Shown here: one piece after another, positions 1 to 8,511 of the stretch
Layout: each line of letters opens with the position of its first letter
Numbering within the stretch: the first letter of the stretch is position 1
The notes under the pieces: model-generated
Database searches by the model: none
What the model was told of the DNA's origin: nothing
What the model saw: only the letters and a program-made list of their open reading frames with translations
Assembly: GCA_052315415.1 (NCBI GenBank)
Contig: JBLSDH010000001.1
Span: 151,059-215,058 of the forward strand
Source of the DNA: Cuniculiplasma sp052315415
Lineage (GTDB): Archaea; Thermoplasmatota; Thermoplasmata; Thermoplasmatales; Thermoplasmataceae
Direction of reading: 5' to 3'
Length of the DNA: 64,000 bases
Position numbers and translations under genes: made by a program

Positions 1-635
1 ACAAGGTAGCAATAGTAACAAATGCTTATAAAATCGGCAAAAACCAAGGGATTAAGATTATTCCAAAGGTACAATCTGCAAGAAGCATAAAACAAGGTAT
101 TGTTGATGAAATAAACTCCAAGGGTTACGATCTCGCTATTTTCAGTGCAAGGATAAGGGACTCCATGTCTTCTTCTCTGCTTGGAGGAATAGGCGACTAT
201 ATAATTAAAAAATCCAAAAATACTGTTGTGGGTATAGGTATAAAAAATGGGAAATACCCCTACGATAAAATACTTGTTCCATTAAGCGAGAGACTCAATA
301 CAAGAAAGAGTCTGTACATTTCTGGACTTTTTGCCAAAATACTGGGGGCAAAACTCATAATTATGGATGAAAGGGAACTGGACAGGAAAGTGGTACACGG
401 TTTTAAAACACTGATTAAAAATGAATTCTGGAAAGATCTAAATGTAGAATGCGAAATAATAAAGGGAGCGGGAGAAAATATTGTTGAGGATGTTGTTAAG
501 AAGGCTTATGTAACTGGATCAAACATAATATTTCTGGGGGTAAGACCCGATCAATACTCAAATGTCCGTATCAATTCCGACATTAAAAAAATATTGAGGG
601 AATCACATACAGACGTTGCAATAGTTAAAAGATGA
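1..635 (+). CDS. C-terminal part of a universal stress (UspA-like) protein, 5' end outside window
   Basis: The reading frame is open from base 3 with no stop, so the gene begins upstream of the window; the first internal ATG at 165 is not the real start. The visible 210 residues look like one and a half alpha/beta UspA-type units: a segment ending in GDYIIKKSKNTVVGIG, then a new unit starting YDKILVPLSERLNTRK, the usual beta-1 start of a Usp domain, and ending HTDVAIVKR. Such tandem Usp domains often form the cytoplasmic tail of APC-type amino acid or cation transporters, but the membrane part would lie outside the window. It converges with kdpC, 1 bp apart. The fold call is moderately sure; the substrate is unknown. 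Confidence 0.6.
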   Translation, partial: KVAIVTNAYKIGKNQGIKIIPKVQSARSIKQGIVDEINSKGYDLAIFSARIRDSMSSSLLGGIGDYIIKKSKNTVVGIGIKNGKYPYDKILVPLSERLNTRKSLYISGLFAKILGAKLIIMDERELDRKVVHGFKTLIKNEFWKDLNVECEIIKGAGENIVEDVVKKAYVTGSNIIFLGVRPDQYSNVRINSDIKKILRESHTDVAIVKR

Positions 636-636
636 T

Positions 637-1278
637 TCAGAATATTGAATTATAGGTTATGATTTTATTCTGGATCATAAAATATATTATCTGAACATTT
701 AATCTGACAACATTGACATAATATGCACCAAAAAATGGAAAATCCTGTTTTTTCGTTTCATTTATTTCTGTTCTAAGAAATTCCACTATCTTTTTCATTG
801 AAATATTCACTGAACTGTTTTCAGCAAGTTTTTGCAGTGACAATGCAATTCTTGAAACCTGAATACAGGCACCCTCAACTGGAATGTCTGGATCCAGACC
901 TGATCCTGAATCCATTATAAGTTCCCCAGGAATGTTTGATATATTGACGTTTCTGTTTTCATTTTCAAATTTTTTCAGATTTTCAATTGTGAGGTTCAGT
1001 GATTGGTTTGTGTTGGGGGAGCATTCTGGACTTCCTGACTCTGAGGAGTTGAAGTTAATTGCTGATGGCCTTCCCTGGAAGAAGAAAGATCGGTTAAATG
1101 CCTGCTCCAGTAGATAACTTCCATATATTGTTCCGTTTATGTTTATCTGGGAACCGTTTGCAGGCCCATATATGTTTTCGCTAATTGCAGCTTCAGCTGT
1201 TGGAATTACTACGCCAAACAACAGTAGCGATATTATGGCCAGGCTTAGTGCACTTCTCATTATCTTTTTCATCACCAT
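637..1278 (-). CDS. kdpC: Potassium-transporting ATPase subunit C (KdpC)
   Basis: KdpC is the single-span subunit that joins KdpA and KdpB in the high-affinity K+ pump; its bulk lies outside the membrane. One hydrophobic N-terminal helix (about residues 8-30) is followed by an extracytoplasmic domain with the family signatures GRPSAI and SGSGLDPDIPVEGACIQVSRIA-like spacing. At 213 aa it is slightly longer than the enterobacterial protein (about 190). The outer domain holds ten N-x-S/T sequons and two cysteines, suggesting glycosylation and perhaps a disulfide. It overlaps the kdpB end by 7 nt, so translation is probably coupled. A second ATG two codons in is an alternative start. Confidence 0.93.
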   Translation of the reverse strand: MVMKKIMRSALSLAIISLLLFGVVIPTAEAAISENIYGPANGSQININGTIYGSYLLEQAFNRSFFFQGRPSAINFNSSESGSPECSPNTNQSLNLTIENLKKFENENRNVNISNIPGELIMDSGSGLDPDIPVEGACIQVSRIALSLQKLAENSSVNISMKKIVEFLRTEINETKKQDFPFFGAYYVNVVRLNVQIIYFMIQNKIITYNSIF

Positions 1279-3263
1279 CTTATCCCCACCCCAAAAAGAA
1301 TTCCATATATGGCGCCTATGGCAATGAAAGGTAGAATAACCCCTCCAAATCCATAAAAGACAATATTTCTTTTAAGAAGATCATCTATGGATGACGGTTT
1401 GAATCTCACCCCTCTTATTGCCAATGGAATCAGTGCAGGTATTATGAAAGTGTTGAAAATAAGTGCAGATGTTATTGCCAAAAGTGGATCAGTAAGGCCT
1501 AGAATGTTAATGTATGAGAGGGATGGGAATGTATAAAATATTGCAGGAATAATAACAAAATATTTGGATACGTCATTTGCAATGCTGAAGGTTGTAAGAG
1601 CTCCTCTTGTAATTAATATCTGTTTTCCTAGAAAAATAACATCCAGAAGCTTTGTGGGGTCACTGTCAAGATCAACCATGTTCGCAGCATCCTTTGCTGC
1701 CTGTGTTCCACTGTTCATAGCAAGGCCCACGTCAGCCCTTGCAAGTGCGGGAGCGTCATTTGTCCCGTCTCCCACCATTGCAACCATTCTTTGCTTATTT
1801 TTCTCCTCCTCTACCTTTCTGAATTTGTCCTCAGGTTTGCTGTTTGCCACATATTCGTCAATTCCAGCCTCTCTTGATATATAGGCGGCATTCAGCTCAT
1901 TATCACCCGTACACATTATTGTCTTAATATTCATCTTCTTCAATGATTCTATTCTCTCCCTTATCCAGGGTTTCATTATGTCGTTGTATTCAACAGCGCA
2001 AATTGGTCCTTCCTCAGTAGCAACAATAATTGATGTGCCACCCCTGCTTGAAATTTCGGCAGAAATTGCGTTCAGGTATTCATCAGAACGATTCAGTATT
2101 TTCCATACTGATGATGCGGCCCCCTTTATTATGAATTTATCTCCATTTTTTATTCCGCTGTATTTCTCTTCAGATGAAAAAGGAATGAAAGTGTAGCCTT
2201 CAGGTATCTCCTCTTCTTTAGCTCCATTTTTTAAAGCAAAATTCGCAAGTGATATGCCTTCCCTTGTCTCATCCTGTTTCGATGAAAGATAGCAATATCT
2301 CAGGGCCTCTTCCATTTTCACTCCCTGATCCGGGAATATTTTTGATACCTCTCTGTCCCCAATTGTCACTGTACCAGTCTTGTCAAGTATTACGGTATCA
2401 ATGTCACCTGCATTTTCAACAGCTCTTCCACTCTTTGCTATTATGTTGAACTGTGATACCTTATTTATTGCCGCAACCCCCAGTGATGGAAGTAGAGCGC
2501 CAATGGTTGTTGGAATCAGACAGATAAGGAGAACAACAAGGATTATTATGTTAACATTTACTCCCAGAAATCCACTCAACTCGTATATTGACGATGTTAT
2601 TATAAGAAAAATGAGAGTCAAACCACTAAGTAAAACAAGAAGTGCAACTTCATTGGGCGTTTTTTCCCTCTTTGAGTTTTCAACCATTCCTATCATCTTA
2701 TCAAGGAAGGTTTCCCCAGGATCTGCAGTTATTCTTATCCTTATCTTATCATCAAGGAACTGTGTTCCCCCTGTTACACTGTCTTCAACATATTTCATAA
2801 CAGGTTTTGATTCACCGGTTATTGCAGATTCGTTAAAATGCCCCCTTCCCTCGATTATTTCACCGTCAGTTGGTACCAGTTCATCCTTCATGACCTCAAC
2901 AATCATTCCCTTTCTCAGATCTCGTGAGGCCATCTTTACCTCCTCACCGTTCTCGTTTATGACTCTAGCAGGTATTTCTTTCTTCATTCTCTTTAGTGTT
3001 TCTGATATATTTTTGCTCTTACCTTCTGCAAGTGCCTCTGCAAAATTTGAAAAGAATATGGTTAGAAACAAAAGTACTATTACTGAAATGTAAAAATCCA
3101 CGTATATTGCAGACATGTTCAGATTATAGGCCTGATGAAAAATCAAAACATATACCGATATTATGAGAGACATCTCCGTAATTAGCATTACTGGATTTTG
3201 TTTCAACCTCACAGGATTAAACTGTTTCAATGCCTCAATAGTTCCCTTCAAATATTCATTCAT
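1272..3263 (-). CDS. kdpB: Potassium-transporting P-type ATPase subunit B (KdpB)
   Basis: KdpB is the ATP-hydrolysing subunit of the KdpFABC K+ uptake pump. The sequence shows the P-type landmarks in order: TGES of the actuator domain at residues 149-152, the M4 motif PTTIGAL at 251-257, the phosphorylation motif DKTGT with Asp294, and the hinge motif GDGTNDAPAL before the last three helices. The length of 663 aa is close to the bacterial 682. It starts with ATG overlapping the kdpA stop by 4 nt, and its end overlaps kdpC by 7 nt, so kdpFABC is one translationally coupled unit. No kdpD or kdpE sensor genes are visible in the window. Confidence 0.97.
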   Translation of the reverse strand: MNEYLKGTIEALKQFNPVRLKQNPVMLITEMSLIISVYVLIFHQAYNLNMSAIYVDFYISVIVLLFLTIFFSNFAEALAEGKSKNISETLKRMKKEIPARVINENGEEVKMASRDLRKGMIVEVMKDELVPTDGEIIEGRGHFNESAITGESKPVMKYVEDSVTGGTQFLDDKIRIRITADPGETFLDKMIGMVENSKREKTPNEVALLVLLSGLTLIFLIITSSIYELSGFLGVNVNIIILVVLLICLIPTTIGALLPSLGVAAINKVSQFNIIAKSGRAVENAGDIDTVILDKTGTVTIGDREVSKIFPDQGVKMEEALRYCYLSSKQDETREGISLANFALKNGAKEEEIPEGYTFIPFSSEEKYSGIKNGDKFIIKGAASSVWKILNRSDEYLNAISAEISSRGGTSIIVATEEGPICAVEYNDIMKPWIRERIESLKKMNIKTIMCTGDNELNAAYISREAGIDEYVANSKPEDKFRKVEEEKNKQRMVAMVGDGTNDAPALARADVGLAMNSGTQAAKDAANMVDLDSDPTKLLDVIFLGKQILITRGALTTFSIANDVSKYFVIIPAIFYTFPSLSYINILGLTDPLLAITSALIFNTFIIPALIPLAIRGVRFKPSSIDDLLKRNIVFYGFGGVILPFIAIGAIYGILFGVGIRW

Positions 3264-5026
3264 CGGAAAACACCCCCAATGAAGAGATCAAATGACCGGC
3301 CCCAGGATAGCAAAGGTCCCGTGGCAAGAATTGGAAAGAAAGAGAGGAGACCGAACAGAAGAATGACAAATGCCAGCATCAGGCCAAACCAGAAAGAGCC
3401 TACACTGAAATTTCGTCCATATTCCATTTTTGGTTTCCGGAATGATAGGGACTGTGCTATTAAAAGCTGAAAGAACATGATGAGGTATCTGCCAAGCAAC
3501 ATTATTGCAGCATCAATAAGATTGAAAAAAGGTGAGTTGGTTAAAAATCCACCCATCTCAGAGCCATTATTTGCAGCTGCTGATGCATATTCATAAAGCA
3601 GTTGTGTAATTTTATCTGAACCTGAATTTACGAATGAACCCATAAGAATTGAAGAAAACAATAGTGTAAAACCAAGGGGAACGATTATTATGAGCGGGTG
3701 AGTTATGAGCGAGTATGTACTGTATTTTATCTCCTTGGATGAAATCTTGAATCCCATGAATTCAGGAAGTTTACCAACCATCAAAGAAACAAGAAAAACT
3801 GTGAAAATAAGATATGAAAAAATATTAAGTATTCCTGTTCCGACCCCACCAAGAGGATCGTTCAAAAGCAATGGAAAAAGAACACCAAGTATTCCGGCTG
3901 GTGTATAATCAATTAATGCAGAATTGACAGCACCAGTTGATGTTATTGTTGATGCAGAATTGAAGATTGAGCTCTGGGAAAGACCTATGGCAGTCTCCTT
4001 CCCAATGTAATTGCCGCCGTACATAAAACCAAGATTATAGTATGAAGGGATACCAGTTATTTCTCCAAAGAACGTGAAGAGCGCACTGAATATGAATATT
4101 GAGAAAACCACAGTATACAGAAGGTTTCCAAGCTTTTTGTTGCCAATTGCATTTCCAAAGGCAAATATTGAGGCCGTTGGTATCACGGTCATGGACACCA
4201 CCTCAATAAGATTGGTTATCCAGTTGGGATTCTCAAAAGGGTATGCTGAATTTGCACCATAAAAACCTCCCCCATTAGTTCCAATGAATTTGATGGATTC
4301 CATTGATGCTACCGGCCCGATTGGTATGGTAAATGTCATTGTCCCAAAAAATGGATGAAATGTTATACTGCTATAGGTTGTGTCTGGGACTCCAAATATT
4401 ATTAGAAGAATGGTTGCGAGAACTGATAATGGAAGGATTAGATCAAATATGGATACAAGAAAGTCATGAAAAAAGTTCCCCAATTTTCCATCTTCGCTAA
4501 CTATTCCCCTGACAAATGCTATTGAGGCTGCAAATCCGGTTCCCGCAGACAGGAACATAAGACCTATAATTACAAATTCAAATAGGAAAAAAGGAAGCCT
4601 GCTTGGAGAGGAATAATGCTGAAGATCGGTGTTTGTGAGAAATGAAATCACAGTATTTATTGCGAGGGTGAGGTTCATTGCCTTTTGCCCCGGTACAGGA
4701 AAAAAATCCGCCTGTATCAATATGGCGAGAAGGCAAAGAATACCTGCAAAGGCGTTGAAAATAATCAGTGAAAGAAAATAATATTTTATTGAATATTTTT
4801 CATTCCTATCAACACCCACAATCTTTTCTATAAAAGATATGACTGGATCAGTATATCTTCTCAATCTGGTATTCTGATCCAGATAAATTTTTGTTATATA
4901 TGGAGAAAGAATATAACCAACTATTGTGATTATTATTATATATAATAATATAATAATTATACCTGATAAAAGTCTGTCACTTACAAAAAAAGAACTCCAG
5001 AAATTTGATTCTGTTGAAAAAGTCAT
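3260..5026 (-). CDS. kdpA: Potassium-transporting ATPase subunit A (KdpA)
   Basis: KdpA is the K+-selective channel-like subunit, related to the Trk/Ktr superfamily. The 588-residue protein has about ten hydrophobic segments and the hallmark selectivity-loop sequence TNGGGFYGANSAYPFENPNW, plus related pore loops (LTNTDLQHY, SSTITSTGAVNSA, ANNGSEMGG). It is a little longer than the E. coli protein (557). The ATG at 5026 overlaps the TGA of kdpF (ATGA), and its own end overlaps kdpB in the same way. The function is firmly supported by sequence and by operon context. Confidence 0.97.
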   Translation of the reverse strand: MTFSTESNFWSSFFVSDRLLSGIIIILLYIIIITIVGYILSPYITKIYLDQNTRLRRYTDPVISFIEKIVGVDRNEKYSIKYYFLSLIIFNAFAGILCLLAILIQADFFPVPGQKAMNLTLAINTVISFLTNTDLQHYSSPSRLPFFLFEFVIIGLMFLSAGTGFAASIAFVRGIVSEDGKLGNFFHDFLVSIFDLILPLSVLATILLIIFGVPDTTYSSITFHPFFGTMTFTIPIGPVASMESIKFIGTNGGGFYGANSAYPFENPNWITNLIEVVSMTVIPTASIFAFGNAIGNKKLGNLLYTVVFSIFIFSALFTFFGEITGIPSYYNLGFMYGGNYIGKETAIGLSQSSIFNSASTITSTGAVNSALIDYTPAGILGVLFPLLLNDPLGGVGTGILNIFSYLIFTVFLVSLMVGKLPEFMGFKISSKEIKYSTYSLITHPLIIIVPLGFTLLFSSILMGSFVNSGSDKITQLLYEYASAAANNGSEMGGFLTNSPFFNLIDAAIMLLGRYLIMFFQLLIAQSLSFRKPKMEYGRNFSVGSFWFGLMLAFVILLFGLLSFFPILATGPLLSWGRSFDLFIGGVFR

Positions 5027-5115
5027 AATTTTTCAGCCCTCACAATACTGTATATGAGGTAAGCACTTGCAAAAGCAACTGCTGCCATCAAAGGTATTAG
5101 AAATAAAGTGAGCAC
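5023..5115 (-). CDS. kdpF: Small KdpF-like subunit of the Kdp pump
   Basis: A 30-residue single-span peptide read from a GTG at 5115. Its C-terminus, AYLIYSIVRAEKL, closely resembles the end of bacterial KdpF (GYLVYALINAEAF), a small stabilising subunit between KdpA and KdpB. It ends in TGA overlapping the kdpA ATG. A TATA-like element (TTTATAAG on the minus strand, 5141-5134) is centred about 23 nt before the GTG, fitting a leaderless mRNA. Longer in-frame ORFs starting at 5184, 5217 or inside tRNA-Arg are possible but less likely. The start codon is inferred; the identity rests on a short motif and on position. Confidence 0.6.
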   Translation of the reverse strand: MLTLFLIPLMAAVAFASAYLIYSIVRAEKL

Positions 5116-5133
5116 AAAAAAAATGATATTGAA

Positions 5134-5141
5134 CTTATAAA
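5134..5141 (-). promoter_or_regulatory. TATA box for kdpFABC
   Basis: The minus strand reads TTTATAAG here, centred about 23 nt before the kdpF GTG, the distance expected for an archaeal leaderless transcript. There is no Shine-Dalgarno sequence before the GTG, which fits the same model. Confidence 0.45.
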
Positions 5142-5267
5142 TAAATATTTCTAGATTGTCAAACCTCTGCCTTTTAAAAATCATATGAATCTTAAATAAA
5201 ATACTGGCAAAAATCATAATTGAGTTAAGCAAAAAATGGAAATTGATTTTATACAAATGATTAAAGG

Positions 5268-5339
5268 CAGGCCTGCCGGGATTTGAACCCGGGTCGCAAG
5301 CTCCGGAGGCTTGCATGTTATCCACTGCACCACAGGCCT
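5268..5339 (-). tRNA. tRNA-Arg (anticodon CCG)
   Basis: The minus strand folds as a 72-nt cloverleaf: acceptor AGGCCTG/CAGGCCT, a short D arm, anticodon stem CAAGC/GCTTG around the loop CTCCGGA (anticodon CCG, arginine), and T arm CCGGG-TTCAAAT-CCCGG. The discriminator is G and CCA is not encoded (GCCT follows). The 5' end lies only 3 nt after the stop codon of the upstream PF04008-type gene on the same strand, so it is probably co-transcribed with that gene or uses a promoter inside its coding region. Confidence 0.95.
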
Positions 5340-5342
5340 AAA

Positions 5343-5825
5343 TTATCTTTTGTATCCAATCTTTCTAAGCAGATCGTATCTTTCACGCTTACCCTTTTCA
5401 TCTTCTACTGCAAGAGGTGATGCCCCATCTATAACACCAACGATTCCGTTTCCCTGTGATCCTGTATAAACGATCACCGTGAGAGGATTTGCAGTAGCTG
5501 CATATATTCTTGTTACCTCCTGGCACATTTTTATCTGATTTAAAATGGATATTGGAAAGGCATCCTTCAACATTATCAGGAATGTGTGGCCTGCCCCAAT
5601 GTTTTTTATATTTTCAATGGACAAGTTTACAAGCTCAGGATCATTACCCTCGTACCTGATCAGCCTGGGACCTGATGCCTCTGAGAAGGAAATAGAATAT
5701 CTTGCCCTTGGAATATGTGTCTTTATTATTTCATCTAGATCTTCAACAGTTTTGATAAAATGTGAGTGCCCAAGAATAACATTTGTTTCACTATCTTTCC
5801 TTATTTCAATCTCCTTGATCTCCAT
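5343..5825 (-). CDS. Adenosine-specific kinase-like protein (PF04008 family)
   Basis: A compact 160-aa cytosolic protein beginning MEIKEIEIRKD. It matches my recollection of the archaeal and bacterial family annotated adenosine-specific kinase (PF04008, formerly DUF355), including the middle GAGHTFLIML, the ATANPLTVIVY segment and the C-terminal GIVGVIDGASPL. The ORF can be extended to 5873, but the extra 16 residues are hydrophobic and not typical, so the ATG at 5825 is preferred. The in vivo substrate of the family is not settled. tRNA-Arg follows after 3 nt. Confidence 0.7.
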   Translation of the reverse strand: MEIKEIEIRKDSETNVILGHSHFIKTVEDLDEIIKTHIPRARYSISFSEASGPRLIRYEGNDPELVNLSIENIKNIGAGHTFLIMLKDAFPISILNQIKMCQEVTRIYAATANPLTVIVYTGSQGNGIVGVIDGASPLAVEDEKGKRERYDLLRKIGYKR

Positions 5826-5916
5826 AATAGGATATTGAAACACATAATATATAATGATGAGCAGTATTTTCATAATGTTAAAGAAAAATTTATGTTTTAA
5901 TGATTAAAATTAAGAA

Positions 5917-5923
5917 TTTTAAA
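5917..5923 (+). promoter_or_regulatory. TATA box before elp3
   Basis: TTTTAAA is centred about 22 nt before the ATG at 5942, with no Shine-Dalgarno sequence between. This suggests a leaderless elp3 mRNA. Confidence 0.4.
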
Positions 5924-5941
5924 CAAATCCCCTAGTGACAG

Positions 5942-7492
5942 ATGATTAACTTTATTGAAGAAATAAAAAGAAGGATAGAAACGGGAGAAATCAGGGATAG
6001 GGATACTCTTCAGAAGGAGAAATTAAAAATTGCAAAACAATTGAATTTAGATAGAATTCCTTCAAATTCAGAGATACTAAATTCAGGATTAATGGACAAC
6101 AATCTAAGGAATATTTTGACTTTAAAACCAACAAGGACAATTTCAGGTGTTGCTGTGGTAGCTGCAATGACCTCTCCTGAAATCTGCCCCCACGGAAGGT
6201 GTATTTTCTGTCCAGGTGGTGTTGAGAACAATTCACCCCAGGCATACACTGGCTATGAACCGTCTGCCCTAAGGGGAAGAATGAACCGATATGACCCATT
6301 TGAGATCACATTTAACAGATTGAAACAGCTTGAGATGATAGGGCATGATACAAGCAAGGTTGATCTGATCATTATGGGGGGAACTTTTACTGCAAGACCT
6401 CTTGAATATCAGAGATATTTCGTAAAAGGATGCCTTGATGGTATGAACGGCATGGTTTCCAATAGTCTTGAAGAAGCCATGAAGGTAAACGAAACAGCAA
6501 AGAGAAGGTGTATAGGCCTGACTGTAGAGACAAAGCCCGACTGGTTCATGGAAAATAACATAAGAGAAAGCCTCAATTATGGGACAACTAAGGTTGAGCT
6601 CGGGGTCCAGATAATAAATGAGGAGGTTCTTAAAAAAAATTTCAGGGGGCATGGAGTGAGAGAGATCGTGGAATCCACAAAACTATCAAAAGATGCTGGC
6701 TTAAAGATAGTTTATCACATAATGACCGGCATGTATGGTGCATCAAGGGATGACGACCTGAAAAGTTTCAGGGATATTGTGAATGACGAAAATTTTAAAC
6801 CTGATATGTTGAAGATTTATCCCACCCTGGTAGTAAAGGGAACAAAACTTTACAACATGTGGAAAAACGGAGAATACAGGGAAATGAATAATGAAGATGC
6901 ACTGGATATGATTACAAAATTTATGATGGAGATGCCACCATGGATAAGGGTACAGAGAATACAGAGAGATATACCGGCAAAATTCATTGATGCAGGAGTA
7001 AAAAGAAGCGATATAAGAAATCTGGTTGATGAAAATCTAAAAAAACTAGGTGTTAAGACAAAAGAGATAAGATCAAGGGAGATAGGTTTTTCCGGAGACT
7101 ATTCCAAGAAACTTGAAATGAAAAGAATAGATTACAGAGCATCCGGCTCCAGAGAGATTTTTATATCCTTTGAGACAGAGGATGAAGAGATTGCTTCGTA
7201 TTTAAGGCTAAGGATGATAGACGATAATGGATGGTACGAATATTCCAGATCCTGTGGAATGATAAGAGAGATAAAGGTACTTGGAGATGTTGTTCCACTG
7301 GGTTCACACACTGATAATGGTATTCAACACAAAGGTATTGGAAAAAAAATGCTAAAGGAGGCAGAAAGAATAGTTCTTGATGAATTCGGATACCAGAGAA
7401 TATCAGTGATAAGCGGTATTGGTGTTAGGGAATATTTCAGAAAACTTGGTTACGAAAATTATGGACCTTACATGTCCAAGATGTTGAGATAG
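5942..7492 (+). CDS. elp3: Elp3-type tRNA uridine-34 carboxymethyl synthase (radical SAM / acetyltransferase)
   Basis: Elp3 uses acetyl-CoA and radical SAM chemistry to start cm5U formation at the wobble uridine of tRNAs. The 516-aa protein has the Elp3 cluster motif CPHGRCIFCPGG (Cys82, Cys87, Cys90) for the [4Fe-4S] cluster, the downstream TIM-barrel segment (VDLIIMGGTFTARP, TVETKPDW, KVELGVQIINEE), and a C-terminal GNAT domain from about residue 380 with HKGIGKKMLKEAE as the acetyl-CoA loop. The length is typical of archaeal Elp3. It is a single gene with no Elp1 or Elp2 nearby, as expected in archaea. Confidence 0.95.
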   Translation: MINFIEEIKRRIETGEIRDRDTLQKEKLKIAKQLNLDRIPSNSEILNSGLMDNNLRNILTLKPTRTISGVAVVAAMTSPEICPHGRCIFCPGGVENNSPQAYTGYEPSALRGRMNRYDPFEITFNRLKQLEMIGHDTSKVDLIIMGGTFTARPLEYQRYFVKGCLDGMNGMVSNSLEEAMKVNETAKRRCIGLTVETKPDWFMENNIRESLNYGTTKVELGVQIINEEVLKKNFRGHGVREIVESTKLSKDAGLKIVYHIMTGMYGASRDDDLKSFRDIVNDENFKPDMLKIYPTLVVKGTKLYNMWKNGEYREMNNEDALDMITKFMMEMPPWIRVQRIQRDIPAKFIDAGVKRSDIRNLVDENLKKLGVKTKEIRSREIGFSGDYSKKLEMKRIDYRASGSREIFISFETEDEEIASYLRLRMIDDNGWYEYSRSCGMIREIKVLGDVVPLGSHTDNGIQHKGIGKKMLKEAERIVLDEFGYQRISVISGIGVREYFRKLGYENYGPYMSKMLR

Positions 7493-7539
7493 TAAAAAAT
7501 AAGACTTATTCACTTATAATCATTATGGGTATTGATATT

Positions 7540-8511
7540 ATGGTAATAGGTGCAATTCTGGCTGGAGGGTATGGAAAAAGGCTTAAGCCCATAACTGACC
7601 AGGTTCCAAAGGCTCTGGTGGAAATCAAGGACAATTATACAATAATGGATAGACAGATACATGATTTCAGAGTTATGGGCATTCATGATGTTTACATATT
7701 GTCAGGATACCTTGGAGAAAAAATCGAAGAGAGATTTGGAGAGAACAAGGATGGCATTAATTTTCACTATCTGAGGGAAGAAAAACCCATGGGCACTCTT
7801 TTTTCCCTGAGAAATCTTTTCAGCAATATAGGTGAAGAGGATGCTATTGTAAGAAACGGAGACACGGTCACGGATATAAATTTCAAGCAATTCAAAAAAT
7901 ATTCTGAAAACTCCCCATATGCTGTTGTGATGATGGTAACTAAAATGAGAAGCCCCTATGGTATAGTTGATCTTCTCGGAGATCAGATTCAATCATTCAT
8001 GGAAAAACCTGAGCTTGATCATTACATAAATTCAGGCTTATATTACATTAAAAATTCAGCAAAAAGCTTCTTTATGGAGGAATATAATGGCAAGGACCTT
8101 GAAACAACTGTTTTTCCTGAACTTGCAGGAAGAAAGATGATAGGGGCATACAGGGAAAACAGTTTCTGGGCAGGTATTGATAGTGAAAAAGATCTGGAAC
8201 AGGTCAGGAAGAAATATGCAGGAAGAGAGGATAAGGATTTCGGATATGTTAGAAAGGTCTTCCAGAATCAAGATGTATCAATTTCTGAATATTACATCAG
8301 TGGTGGAAGCAGATTAAAGCTTGAATATATGAAAAACAGTGTGATTAGATTCATATCCGGTGAGGGAACTATTAAAAATAAAGGAGATACCACAATATAC
8401 AGTGCTGGTACGGTCCTTGATATTGAAAGTGAACTGACTTTGAACGCCTCTGTAAATACAAAGATGGAAATCATGTCATATAATCTGTCTGGACATAATA
8501 TAAGCGTCTGA
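7540..8511 (+). CDS. Sugar-1-phosphate nucleotidyltransferase
   Basis: The protein begins MVIGAILAGGYGKRLKPITD, the nucleotide-binding signature of NTP_transferase enzymes that make NDP-sugars from sugar 1-phosphate. The conserved lysine follows in PKALVEI, and the catalytic-type region has RNGDTV. After about residue 230 there is a separate beta-rich tail of unclear role in place of an obvious left-handed helix. An ATG at 7525 is possible, but a TATA-like TTATAA at 7514-7519 lies about 23 nt before the ATG at 7540, favouring that leaderless start. The sugar and nucleotide are not determined; glucose or mannose derivatives for glycosylation are plausible. Its end overlaps the convergent acetyltransferase gene by 36 nt. 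Confidence 0.8.
   Translation: MVIGAILAGGYGKRLKPITDQVPKALVEIKDNYTIMDRQIHDFRVMGIHDVYILSGYLGEKIEERFGENKDGINFHYLREEKPMGTLFSLRNLFSNIGEEDAIVRNGDTVTDINFKQFKKYSENSPYAVVMMVTKMRSPYGIVDLLGDQIQSFMEKPELDHYINSGLYYIKNSAKSFFMEEYNGKDLETTVFPELAGRKMIGAYRENSFWAGIDSEKDLEQVRKKYAGREDKDFGYVRKVFQNQDVSISEYYISGGSRLKLEYMKNSVIRFISGEGTIKNKGDTTIYSAGTVLDIESELTLNASVNTKMEIMSYNLSGHNISV

Noticed and set aside
5023..5325. A 100-aa ORF running through tRNA-Arg into the kdp operon
   Set aside because: Its first 20 codons are tRNA sequence. Only the last 30 residues resemble a protein (KdpF), so the short version was kept.
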